Below, piece by piece: positions 1-9,092 of a DNA stretch of 64,000 bases (position 1 is the stretch's first letter; every line of letters begins with the position of its first letter). The stretch is taken from NCBI GenBank assembly GCA_002435715.1, contig DISD01000029.1:11470-75469 (forward strand), given 5' to 3'. The notes beneath the pieces were generated by a model. That model was not told where the DNA came from and did not search any database. It worked only from the letters and a program-made list of their open reading frames with translations. Origin of the DNA: Rhodospirillaceae bacterium UBA6219. GTDB lineage: Bacteria > Pseudomonadota > Alphaproteobacteria > Rhodospirillales > Magnetospirillaceae. The position numbers were made by a program, and so were the translations under genes.

Positions 1-140
1 CGCTGCCGGCCAAGATCTACGCCAATGAAGGGGCGTGCCAGTTCATCTTCCTGAAGGGCGCCAGCACCTGCGAGACTTCGTACCGCGATCGGTCCGGCAA
101 GTATCAGGGCCAAAAGGGCGTCACCCTGCCCCGCCTGTAA
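1..140 (+). CDS. C-terminal end of an unknown protein (partial)
   Basis: Only the last 45 residues are inside the window, read in the frame starting at base 3 and ending with TAA at 138-140. The tail contains two Cys (in ACQF and STCETSY) and ends VTLPRL. I do not recognise the family. It reads toward murA and is followed by a clear intrinsic terminator, so it is probably a separate transcription unit. Continuous frame to the window edge and codon use like the neighbours support coding. Confidence 0.55.
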   Translation, partial: LPAKIYANEGACQFIFLKGASTCETSYRDRSGKYQGQKGVTLPRL

Positions 141-157
141 AGGGGTTGAAAACCGGC

Positions 158-185
158 AAGGGCAGGGCTAAACCCTGCCCTTCTT
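158..185 (+). terminator. Rho-independent terminator between the partial gene and murA
   Basis: Perfect 10-bp inverted repeat AAGGGCAGGG / CCCTGCCCTT with a 5-nt loop (CTAAA), followed by TTCTTCG. It lies 18 bases after the stop of the upstream gene and ends about 30 bases before murA, so murA must be read through it or have a start site very close by. Confidence 0.75.
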
Positions 186-212
186 CGTTTCCAGATCATC
201 CAAGGACATCGC

Positions 213-1511
<1,299 letters not shown>

Positions 1512-2507
1512 TCACCCCCGCCACAGCACCATCGCCATCACCAAGGCAGCCATGCCCACGGTTTCGGCCACCAGCAGCAGCACCGGGCGCAAGCCCAGCT
1601 CGACCATGGATTTCAGCGACGTCTTCACCCCCAAGGCGGCAATGGCGGTGACCAGGCACCAGCGTGACAGCTGATTGACCCCCTCCACCACCAGCGGCGG
1701 CACCAAACCGGTGCTGTTGACCGCCACCAGCACGATGAAGCCGATCAGGAAGGGCGGCAGCAACGGCGGACGCTCGGATTTCGGCGCGCCCCGGCCCATG
1801 CTCATCCCCACCAGCACCGCCACCGGCAACAGCATGGCGACACGGAACAGTTTGACGAAGGTGGCGGTGTCGCCGGTCTCGGGCGAGATGGAATAGCCGG
1901 CGCCCACCACTTGCGCGACATCGTGGATGGTGCCGCCCAGGAAAATCCCCGCCTGTAGGTGATCCAGCCCGAACAGCTTGCACAAGATGGGATAAAGGAT
2001 CATCGCCAGGGTCGATAGAGTGGTGACGCCGATCACCGTGAAGATGGTGTTACGTTCGGCGTGGCGATGGCGCGGCAGCATGGCGGCGACGGCCAAGGCG
2101 GCCGAAGCACCGCAAATGGCCACCGCACAACCGGTCAGCAACGAAAAATCCCGTTCCTGGCGCATCAGGCGGCCCAGGAACAACCCCAGCCCGATGGTGA
2201 AGGCCACTGCCGCCACCATCATCGCCGGAACCTCCAAGCCGGCGCTGATCACCTGATCGGCGGTGATGCGCATGCCCAACAGCGCCACCCCCAGGCGCAG
2301 CACCGATTTCGACGCGGTGCCGATACCGTCCACACAGGGGCCGTCCTGGGACAGGAAGTTGAAGGCCATGCCCAGCAACAATGCGAACAACATGGCCGGA
2401 CCGCCATAATGGTCGGACAGGAAAGTGGCGGCGACACCGATGGTCGCGGCAGCCAACAATCCGGGAAACTGACGTTGAACGGCGGGAAAAAGAACGGCCT
2501 GGGCCAT
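1512..2507 (-). CDS. YeiH/UPF0324 family putative sulfate exporter
   Basis: 331-aa polytopic inner-membrane protein with about ten hydrophobic segments. Family signatures are LLGMAFNFL near the N terminus, a GCAVAICGASAALA segment and GGTIHDVAQVVGAGYSIS. Members of this family (YeiH, PSE family) are described as putative sulfate exporters. I chose the ATG at 2507, which has GGAG eight bases upstream and fits family N termini; a longer frame reaches 2561. It is divergent from a LysR regulator across an AT-rich spacer, the usual arrangement for yeiH and its LysR regulator. Substrate is inferred from the family only. Confidence 0.85.
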   Translation of the reverse strand: MAQAVLFPAVQRQFPGLLAAATIGVAATFLSDHYGGPAMLFALLLGMAFNFLSQDGPCVDGIGTASKSVLRLGVALLGMRITADQVISAGLEVPAMMVAAVAFTIGLGLFLGRLMRQERDFSLLTGCAVAICGASAALAVAAMLPRHRHAERNTIFTVIGVTTLSTLAMILYPILCKLFGLDHLQAGIFLGGTIHDVAQVVGAGYSISPETGDTATFVKLFRVAMLLPVAVLVGMSMGRGAPKSERPPLLPPFLIGFIVLVAVNSTGLVPPLVVEGVNQLSRWCLVTAIAALGVKTSLKSMVELGLRPVLLLVAETVGMAALVMAMVLWRG

Positions 2508-2574
2508 GATCGCGGCTCCGCAAGGAATTGACGCTTGCACAATGGAGCCAAAGACAATCATAAATAAAATACAT

Positions 2575-2589
2575 ATAAATTATCTTTAT
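2575..2589. promoter_or_regulatory. LysR-type T-N11-A box in the divergent promoter
   Basis: ATAAA-N5-TTTAT dyad with the T-N11-A core typical of LysR-family operators. It sits in a strikingly AT-rich spacer between the YeiH-like gene and the LysR gene, 15 bases before the regulator's ATG. Binding by that regulator is an inference from position and pattern. Confidence 0.45.
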
Positions 2590-2603
2590 GATGCATATTT
2601 AGC

Positions 2604-3476
2604 ATGAACCTACACCATCTGCGCGTCTTCCACGCCGCCGCCGAAGCTGGCGGCATCACCGCCGGGGCTCAACGCCTGAACCTCAGCCAGCCGGCCGCCA
2701 GCCGCGAAATCCGCGCGCTTGAGGAACGGCTGGGCCTGGCCCTGATGGATCGGTCGAAACGCGGTTTGGCGCTGACCGAGGCCGGTCGTCTGCTGTTCGA
2801 CACCGCCTGCCGTATCTTCACCCTGGAAAGGGTGGTCGAAAGCCAGTTGCGCGACATGGCCGGATTACATGGCGGCACCTTGGTGCTGGGGGCCAGCAAC
2901 ACCATCGGCAATCACCTGCTGCCCCCCCTGCTGGCGCGCTTCGCCTCGCTTTACCCCGACATCGAGGTCAGTTTGCTGGTGTCCAATTCCGAAGAAGTGG
3001 CGACCCGCTTGGAAGACGGCATCCTGCATCTGGGATTTGTCGAAGGTCCGGTGGACGAGGATCGCTTCGACGCCCAGGCGATCGGCCATGACAACATCGT
3101 CGCGGTGGCCACCGCCGGTCATCCCTTGACCCTGGCAACCAGCCTGACCGCCACCCTTTTGTGCCACCGCGTGGTGGTGGCCCGCGAAAAGGGGTCCGGC
3201 ACCCGGGCCATCATCGACCACGCCCATGAACAAGCCGGCCTGGACTTCCACCCCCACATCACCGTCAGCAGCGCCCAGGCATTGAAGAACCTGTTGCTGG
3301 CCGGCGGTATCGCCTGGGTTCCGCGCCTGTCGGTGCAGGCGGAACTGGCCGACGGTCGTTTGGTGGAATTGCCGGTCTGCGACCTGACCATCGCCCGCAC
3401 GCTGTCCCTGATCACCCGGCGCGGCCGGTCGTTGTCGCCGGCGGCACGGGCTTTCGCCGCCTTGACCAAAGGTTAA
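2604..3476 (+). CDS. LysR family transcriptional regulator
   Basis: 290 aa. The N-terminal winged helix-turn-helix is clear: MNLHHLRVFHAAAEAGGIT, then AQRLNLSQPAASREIRALEERLG and FDRS-like DRSKRGLALTEAG. A periplasmic-binding-protein-like effector domain follows from about residue 90 (LVLGASNTIGNHLLPPLLARF). Divergent transcription from the YeiH-type exporter and the intervening T-N11-A dyad suggest that it controls that gene and itself. It resembles the CysB-like/YeiE group in context, but the effector is unknown. No clear Shine-Dalgarno precedes the ATG. Confidence 0.9.
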   Translation: MNLHHLRVFHAAAEAGGITAGAQRLNLSQPAASREIRALEERLGLALMDRSKRGLALTEAGRLLFDTACRIFTLERVVESQLRDMAGLHGGTLVLGASNTIGNHLLPPLLARFASLYPDIEVSLLVSNSEEVATRLEDGILHLGFVEGPVDEDRFDAQAIGHDNIVAVATAGHPLTLATSLTATLLCHRVVVAREKGSGTRAIIDHAHEQAGLDFHPHITVSSAQALKNLLLAGGIAWVPRLSVQAELADGRLVELPVCDLTIARTLSLITRRGRSLSPAARAFAALTKG

Positions 3477-3539
3477 GGATACCAATCCCCCGTCAGCCAT
3501 GAGAGGGTAGTGCCAACAAAGCTTCCCATGGGGGGTTCC

Positions 3540-4307
3540 ATGCGCATCCTGTTCCTGGTCTTGAGCTTGCTGTTCCTGCCGCTGGCAACGCAAGCCGCCG
3601 AACGGGTCGGCGTGGTGCTGATGCACGGAAAGTGGGGCAATCCCAACAATGCGATCACCGTGCTGTCGGACAAGCTGGAAAGCGCCGGCATCTTGGTGCT
3701 TCGTCCCGAGATGCCGTGGTCGCGCAAGCGTGAATACGATGTCGATTATTCCCAAGCCCTGGACGAAATCGCCACCGCCATCGCCCAATTAAAGGCCAAG
3801 GGCGCCACCCGCGTGGTTGTCGCCGGTCATTCCATGGGCGCCAATGCCGCCCTGGGCTATGCCGCCCGTCATGACGACATGGCCGGCATCGTCGCCATCG
3901 CGCCCGGTCATTCCCCCGAATTGTTCGCCACCAAGCTGGGGGGCAGCATCGCCAAGGCCAAAACCATGGTGGCCGAGGGCAAGGCCGACGAGACCGCCCA
4001 ATTCGACGATTTGAACCAGGGCAAGACCAAGCCGATCACCTGCAAGGCGGGAGTCTATGCCAGCTATTTCGATCCCCAGGGACCGGCGGTGATGCCGGTC
4101 AACGCCGCCGCGTTCAAACGCCCCACTCCCTTGCTGTGGGTGGTCGGGGTCGGTGACCCGCTTTATCCGCGTGGCGAGGATTACGCCTTCAACAAGGCGC
4201 CTTTCCATCCCGACAATCGCTATCTGGTGGTGGAAGGCAGCCATATGGACACCCCCACCATCGCCGCCGATCAGATCATCGAATGGATCAAGGGGATTAC
4301 TCCCTGA
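3540..4307 (+). CDS. Secreted alpha/beta hydrolase
   Basis: 255 aa with a Sec signal peptide (MRILFLVLSLLFLPLATQAAE). The fold is recognisable: VVLMHGKWGN supplies the oxyanion-hole strand, GHSMGAN the nucleophile elbow with Ser, and GVGDPLYPRGED and GSHMDTP give the expected acid and His late in the chain. The substrate is unknown; the short lid-less form suggests a small ester or a dienelactone-hydrolase-like activity in the periplasm. ATG at 3540 follows GGGGG; an in-frame ATG at 3510 would place a non-signal sequence before the signal peptide. Its last 11 bases overlap the convergent SUMF1-like gene. Confidence 0.8.
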   Translation: MRILFLVLSLLFLPLATQAAERVGVVLMHGKWGNPNNAITVLSDKLESAGILVLRPEMPWSRKREYDVDYSQALDEIATAIAQLKAKGATRVVVAGHSMGANAALGYAARHDDMAGIVAIAPGHSPELFATKLGGSIAKAKTMVAEGKADETAQFDDLNQGKTKPITCKAGVYASYFDPQGPAVMPVNAAAFKRPTPLLWVVGVGDPLYPRGEDYAFNKAPFHPDNRYLVVEGSHMDTPTIAADQIIEWIKGITP

Positions 4308-5034
4308 CCACCCGGAAACCGATGTCGTAACCCAGGCTGCGCCCATCCTCGCCAACGCGAGAGGCGGAACGGGACTGATAGGGCACGAAATACCAGCTGC
4401 CCCCCTTGACCACGTGTTTTGGGCAAGCGGGATCGGTCACCGCGATCCCGTCGCGCGGACGGCCCTGGTGGCTGGGTTTCCAGCAATCCAGCGTCCATTC
4501 CCACACATTGCCGTTCATGTCGTAAAGCCCCCAGGGATTGGGCTTCATGGTCCCCACCGGCGCCGGCTGGTGGTCGAAACGCGGGTCGCAATGCTGGCAG
4601 ATGGCGCGCCCCTCCTCCATCCCCGTCCCCCAGGGAAACAAGGTGTTGGTGCCGGCGCGGGCGGCGAATTCCCATTCCGCTTCGGTGGGCAGTCGATAGG
4701 GCTGGCCGGTCTTCTTGCTCAGCCAGACGGCATAGCCTTGGGCGTCGGCGAAGCTGACATGGGTCATCGGCATGTCGTCGTCTTTCCACCGCAAGTCGCT
4801 GGGCAGCGCCTTGCAGCCGCCTTCAACCGCACAGGCCTTCCATTGCCGCACGGTGATTTCGGTCTTGGCGATGGCGAATGACGACACCCGCACGGTGAAC
4901 GGGTCCTTGGCATCGCCCAATTGCCCCAAGCCACCGGTCACCGCCACCATCTGGGGGCAATCCGGGCATTCGGCGGCATAAGCGGAAAGGGGAAGCAGGG
5001 CGGCAAGAACCAGGGCGAAAAAACAGCGAATCAT
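4297..5034 (-). CDS. Exported SUMF1/FGE-fold protein (formylglycine-generating-enzyme-like)
   Basis: 245 aa with a signal peptide ending at SAYAA, followed by a two-Cys stretch (ECPDCP). The SUMF1 domain fills the rest: AKTEITVRQWKAC, LPTEAEWEFAARAG, DMNGNVWEWTLDCW, VKGGSWYF and a terminal GFRVVRE. The segment that carries the catalytic Cys pair in true formylglycine-generating enzymes is RSASRVGEDGRSLGYDIGFR here and has no Cys. It is therefore more likely a non-FGE member of the fold, such as those acting as binding or accessory domains. Periplasmic location inferred from the signal peptide. Confidence 0.85.
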   Translation of the reverse strand: MIRCFFALVLAALLPLSAYAAECPDCPQMVAVTGGLGQLGDAKDPFTVRVSSFAIAKTEITVRQWKACAVEGGCKALPSDLRWKDDDMPMTHVSFADAQGYAVWLSKKTGQPYRLPTEAEWEFAARAGTNTLFPWGTGMEEGRAICQHCDPRFDHQPAPVGTMKPNPWGLYDMNGNVWEWTLDCWKPSHQGRPRDGIAVTDPACPKHVVKGGSWYFVPYQSRSASRVGEDGRSLGYDIGFRVVRE

Positions 5035-5140
5035 GCCTGTTACACTTTGTTGCCGAAAACAGCCCGCGGCGACATCGCAGCGTTACCGAAAGGTGGTCAA
5101 ATCAAACCATAGGAAGACAGGATTTGTACAGGAGGAAGCC

Positions 5141-5506
5141 ATGAAGACCACATTGAAAACCCTCGGTGTTTTCGTCGGTCTGCTGATGCTGGCCGCCTGT
5201 GCCGCCCAAGCCGGCGACACCCCCGCCCAGACTTTCAACTGCCCCGGCTACGGTCCCGGATACAGCCAAGGCAACGGCCCCGGCTGGCGCCATGCCCAGA
5301 TGGTCCAGGCCCGCATGAACAACACCAACATGCCGTGTGGCGCGGCCGTGCGCGGTCAGGGCTTCGGCCCCGGTTACGGCCAAGGCATGCGCGGCTTCGG
5401 TCCGCCGACCAACGCCGACGGGACCATCGACACCAGCAAATTGCCGTCTTGGTGCCCTTATGCCACCAAGACCGACACGGCCCCTCAGGCCCCCAAGACC
5501 GAGTAG
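5141..5506 (+). CDS. Small Gly/Pro-rich lipoprotein of unknown function
   Basis: 121 aa. The ATG at 5141 follows a strong CAGGAGGAAGCC. The N terminus is a lipoprotein signal with lipobox LAAC, so it is probably lipid-anchored. The mature part contains near-repeats of the type GPGYGQG/GPGYSQG/FGPGYGQGMRGFGPP and three further Cys (NCPGYG, MPCGAA, SWCPYA). I do not recognise a family. Its own terminator follows, so it is probably monocistronic. Confidence 0.75.
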   Translation: MKTTLKTLGVFVGLLMLAACAAQAGDTPAQTFNCPGYGPGYSQGNGPGWRHAQMVQARMNNTNMPCGAAVRGQGFGPGYGQGMRGFGPPTNADGTIDTSKLPSWCPYATKTDTAPQAPKTE

Positions 5507-5542
5507 TACCTCCTCCCCCCCACGAACCTGCTCGGTCGCCGC

Positions 5543-5582
5543 AGACGCCCCCGCCCCTTCCCCTGGCGGGGGCGTCTTTGTC
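5543..5582 (+). terminator. Strong intrinsic terminator after the Gly-rich lipoprotein gene
   Basis: Perfect 13-bp stem AGACGCCCCCGCC / GGCGGGGGCGTCT with a 9-nt loop, followed by TTGTCTT. It separates the lipoprotein gene from the ABC importer genes. Confidence 0.85.
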
Positions 5583-5632
5583 TTGGCCGTCGGCAATGCT
5601 AGGATGGCCGGTGAATTTTCGGCGGAGAGAAG

Positions 5633-7291
5633 ATGCGGCGCCTTGTTGCCTTGCTGTTCGGCCTGTTGCTGGTCCTCACCGCGTCGCTGCCGGCGCGGGC
5701 CAAGGACGATCTGGTCATCGGCATCACCCAATTCCCGTCGACCCTGCATCCCAATTTGGATTCCATGATGGCCAAGACCTATGTCTTGGCTATGACGACA
5801 CGGCCGCTGACCGCTTTTAACGCCAAGTGGCAGTTGGTCTGCATGCTGTGCGAACGCCTGCCCAGCTTCGACAACGGCCAGGCAAAACGAGAGAAAACCC
5901 CCGACGGCAAGCCAGGGGTGGCCCTGACCTTCACCTTGCGTCCCGATTTGTTTTGGGGCGACGGGGTGCCGGTGACCACCCAGGATGTGCTGTTCACCTG
6001 GGAAATGGGCAAACACCCCCAATCGGGGGTGGCCAATGGCGAGATGTATCGCCGCATCCTGGCCATCGACGTCCAGGACGACAAAACCTTCACCTTGCAT
6101 CTGGACCGCCTGACCTTCGACTACAACGTCATGAACGGTCTGACCCCGATCCCCGCCCATCTGGAACGTGCCGCCTTCCTGGCCGACCCGGCCCAGTACC
6201 GGGTGCGCAACGGATACGACCAGAAACCGGCCCAGCCCGGCCTGTACAACGGCCCCTATGTCATCACCCAGGTGGTGGCCGGCAGCCATCTGGTGTTGGA
6301 ACCCAATCGGTTTTGGAAAGGTTCGCAACCGGCCTTCAAGCGCCTGGTGGTGCGAAGCGTGGAAAACACCGCCGCCCTGGAAGCCCAATTGCTGTCGGGC
6401 GGGATCGACATGATCGCCGGCGAGCTGGGCCTGCCCTTGGAACAGGCCTTGGCCCTGGAAAAGCGCGCCGACCCGCGCTTTCGCATCGTCACCAAATCGG
6501 GGCTGGTCTTCGAACATGTGGACGTGAACCTGGATTCCCCCATCCTGTCCGACCGCACTCTGCGCCAAGCGCTGATGTATGGCCTGGACCGCCAATCCAT
6601 GAACCGGCAATTGTTCGACGGCCGTCAGCCGGTGGCCGATTCCTCGGTCAACCCGCTGGACGGGATCTATGCCGCGGACGTGCCGAAATATTCCTATGAC
6701 CCGGCGAAAGCGGCGAAGATGCTGGACGATGCCGGCTGGAAGATGGCCGGCGGATTGCGACGCAACGCCCAGGGTCAGGCCCTGACGCTGGAATTGATGA
6801 CCACCGCCGGCAACCGATCGCGCGAATTGGTGTCGCAGGTGATCCAGGCGCAATGGCGCAAACTGGGGATCGACGTGCGGCTGAAGGCGGAAGCCCCCCG
6901 GGTGTTTTTCGCCGAGACGGTGACCAAGCGCCGCTTCGCCCATCTGGCGCTTTATGCCTGGATTTCCGCCCCTGAAAGCGTGCCGCGCACGACGCTGCAT
7001 TCCACCCAGATCCCCACCGAAGCCAATGCCTGGGCCGGTCAAAACAATCCCGGCTATGCCAATCCGGTGATGGACACGCTGCTGGACAACATCGAAACCG
7101 AATTGGATGTGCCCGAGCGCCGCCAATTGTGGCGCCAATTGCAGCATCTGTACGCCACCGACCTGCCGGCGTTGCCCCTGTTCTTCCGCGCCGATTCCTA
7201 TGTGCTGCCCCGGCAGCTCGAGGGGCTGGAACCCACCGGCCACCAGGACCCCAGCACGTTGTGGGTGGAAAACTGGCGGTGGCGCCCATGA
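5633..7291 (+). CDS. ABC transporter periplasmic binding protein, peptide/opine type (SBP_bac_5)
   Basis: 552 aa with a signal peptide cleaved after ARAK. The family 5 solute-binding fold is shown by DDLVIGITQFPSTLHPNLDSM, the strand FTLRPDLFWGDGVPVTTQDVLFTWE, LYNGPYVITQVVAGSHLVLEPN, and DRTLRQALMYGLDRQSMNRQLFDG. These proteins capture oligopeptides, nickel or opines and feed the two permeases encoded next. No lipobox Cys is present, so it should be a soluble periplasmic protein. The stop overlaps the next start (ATGA), implying translational coupling. Ligand cannot be read from sequence. Confidence 0.92.
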   Translation: MRRLVALLFGLLLVLTASLPARAKDDLVIGITQFPSTLHPNLDSMMAKTYVLAMTTRPLTAFNAKWQLVCMLCERLPSFDNGQAKREKTPDGKPGVALTFTLRPDLFWGDGVPVTTQDVLFTWEMGKHPQSGVANGEMYRRILAIDVQDDKTFTLHLDRLTFDYNVMNGLTPIPAHLERAAFLADPAQYRVRNGYDQKPAQPGLYNGPYVITQVVAGSHLVLEPNRFWKGSQPAFKRLVVRSVENTAALEAQLLSGGIDMIAGELGLPLEQALALEKRADPRFRIVTKSGLVFEHVDVNLDSPILSDRTLRQALMYGLDRQSMNRQLFDGRQPVADSSVNPLDGIYAADVPKYSYDPAKAAKMLDDAGWKMAGGLRRNAQGQALTLELMTTAGNRSRELVSQVIQAQWRKLGIDVRLKAEAPRVFFAETVTKRRFAHLALYAWISAPESVPRTTLHSTQIPTEANAWAGQNNPGYANPVMDTLLDNIETELDVPERRQLWRQLQHLYATDLPALPLFFRADSYVLPRQLEGLEPTGHQDPSTLWVENWRWRP

Positions 7292-8247
7292 CCGGCTGGC
7301 TGACCTCGCGGTTGTTGCAATCGCTGGCGGTGCTGTTGGTGATGAGCGTCGCCGTGCATGGCTTGATGGCCCTGATGCCGGGCGACCCCATCGATTTGAT
7401 GATCGCGTCCGACCCGCACCTGAATGCCGCCGACGCCATCCGTCTAAAAGCGCTTTATGGCTTGGACAAGCCGTGGGGCGAACGTTATCTGGCCTGGGCC
7501 GGTCAGGTGATGCGGGGGGAACTGGGCTATTCAAGGCTGTTCGCCAAACCGGTGCTGCAGATCATGGGGCCGGCCATCGCCAATTCGCTGACCCTGATGG
7601 GCACGGCGTTGATTTTGTCGCTGTTGGCGGCTTTGCCCTTGGGGATACTGGCCAGCCGCCATCAGGGCGGATGGGCCGACCATCTGGTCAATGCCATCAG
7701 CTTCGCCAGCGTGTCGCTGCCCACCTTCTGGCTGGGCCTGATGCTGATGGTGCTGTTCTCGGTGAAACTGGGCTGGCTGCCGGCCGGCGGCATGCAATCG
7801 CTGACCGGCGATGGCGGCGGCGTGTTGGACAGCCTGCGCCACATGGCCTTGCCGGTGGCGACCCTGGCCATCGCCGGGATCGGCCAATACGCCCGCCACA
7901 CCCGCGCCGCCATGCTGAACGAAGCGGCCCAGGATTACATTCGCACCGCCAAGGCCAAGGGCTGCACTCCCCGCCGTCTGGTGTGGCGCCACCAGTTCCG
8001 CAACGCTTTGTTGCCGCTGGTCACCTTGCTGGGCTTGGAATTCGGCAATCTGTTTTCCGGCGCCCTGATCACCGAAACCGTGTTCGGCTGGCCCGGCATG
8101 GGCAAGTTGATCGCCGATTCGGTCATGGGCAACGATTTCAACCTGGCGCTGACCGCCTTGATGCTGGCCACCGCCATGACGCTGTTGGGCTCGGTGCTGG
8201 CCGATCTGACCATGGCGCGGCTGGACCCCAGGATCAAATACCGATGA
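7288..8247 (+). CDS. ABC transporter permease, DppB/OppB type
   Basis: 319 aa. The start at 7288 overlaps the stop of the binding-protein gene (ATGA). Family features: N-terminal membrane anchor (LTSRLLQSLAVLLVMSVAVHGLM), MPGDPID motif, about six membrane segments, and the cytoplasmic EAA loop with EAAQDYIRTAKAKGCTPRRLVWRHQFRNALLP, which docks to the ATPase. It forms the heterodimeric channel with the DppC-type partner encoded next. Confidence 0.93.
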   Translation: MTGWLTSRLLQSLAVLLVMSVAVHGLMALMPGDPIDLMIASDPHLNAADAIRLKALYGLDKPWGERYLAWAGQVMRGELGYSRLFAKPVLQIMGPAIANSLTLMGTALILSLLAALPLGILASRHQGGWADHLVNAISFASVSLPTFWLGLMLMVLFSVKLGWLPAGGMQSLTGDGGGVLDSLRHMALPVATLAIAGIGQYARHTRAAMLNEAAQDYIRTAKAKGCTPRRLVWRHQFRNALLPLVTLLGLEFGNLFSGALITETVFGWPGMGKLIADSVMGNDFNLALTALMLATAMTLLGSVLADLTMARLDPRIKYR

Positions 8248-9092
8248 TCAAGCCGCGTGACCTGCCGGCCCTGGTGGGGGCCGTCCTGCTGGTGTTCCTG
8301 GCCTTTGCCACGCTGTCGGCGCCCTGGCTGGCCGCCGACCCGGAAGCCATGAATCTGGCCGCCATCCATGCCGCCCCCAGCCTGTCGCATCCCTTGGGCA
8401 CCGACGAATTGGGACGCGACGTCGCCGCCCGTCTGCTGAATGGCGGGCGGGTGTCGTTGGCGGTCGCCTTGTCCACCGCCTTGCTGGCCGCCATCCTGGG
8501 CACCGCCATCGGCCTGGTCGCCGGCTATCGCGGCGGCTGGGTCGATGCTGCGCTGATGCGCATGACCGACGGGGTGATGGCCCTGCCCCTGCTGCCCTTG
8601 CTGATCGTGCTGGCGGCCTTGGACCCGGCCAAACTGGGAATCGGCGACGAGGCCCGGTCGTCGGAAATATTCATGGTCGGCCGCATGGTGGTGATCATCG
8701 CCCTGGTCGGCTGGACCGGCGCCGCCCGTCTGGTGCGGGCGCAGACGCTGTCGGTGAAGACCCGCGATTATGTGCGCGCCGCCACCGCCCTGGGGGCGAC
8801 GCCCGGCCGCATCATGGTTCGCCATATCCTGCCCAACGTCGCCTCGCCCATGGTGGTGGCGGCGACGTTGTCGGTGGGCAACATCATCTTGGTGGAAAGC
8901 GCTTTGTCGTTTCTGGGATTGGGGGTGCAACCGCCCATGGCCTCTTGGGGCAACATGTTGACCGGGGCGATGAACGTCATCTGGAGCGCCCCCGACCAGG
9001 CCCTGTGGCCGGGCCTGGCCATCTTCGTCACCGTGCTCGCCTTCAACCTGGCGGGGGACGGTCTGCAGCGGGCACTGGATCCGCGTCGCTGA
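8244..9092 (+). CDS. ABC transporter permease, DppC/OppC type
   Basis: 282 aa, starting in an ATGA overlap with the preceding permease. It shows the DppC-type signature HPLGTDELGRDVAARLLNGGRVSL near residue 45 and an EAA loop with DYVRAATALGATPGRIMVRHILPNV; the end is ALDPRR, typical of the family. No ABC ATPase gene follows: the next gene is convergent and overlaps this one by 50 bases. The DppD/DppF-like ATPases must be encoded elsewhere or shared with another importer. Confidence 0.92.
   Translation: MIKPRDLPALVGAVLLVFLAFATLSAPWLAADPEAMNLAAIHAAPSLSHPLGTDELGRDVAARLLNGGRVSLAVALSTALLAAILGTAIGLVAGYRGGWVDAALMRMTDGVMALPLLPLLIVLAALDPAKLGIGDEARSSEIFMVGRMVVIIALVGWTGAARLVRAQTLSVKTRDYVRAATALGATPGRIMVRHILPNVASPMVVAATLSVGNIILVESALSFLGLGVQPPMASWGNMLTGAMNVIWSAPDQALWPGLAIFVTVLAFNLAGDGLQRALDPRR

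Noticed and set aside
5102..7534. 810-aa minus-strand open frame over ABC binding protein
   Set aside because: Antisense shadow; no family features.
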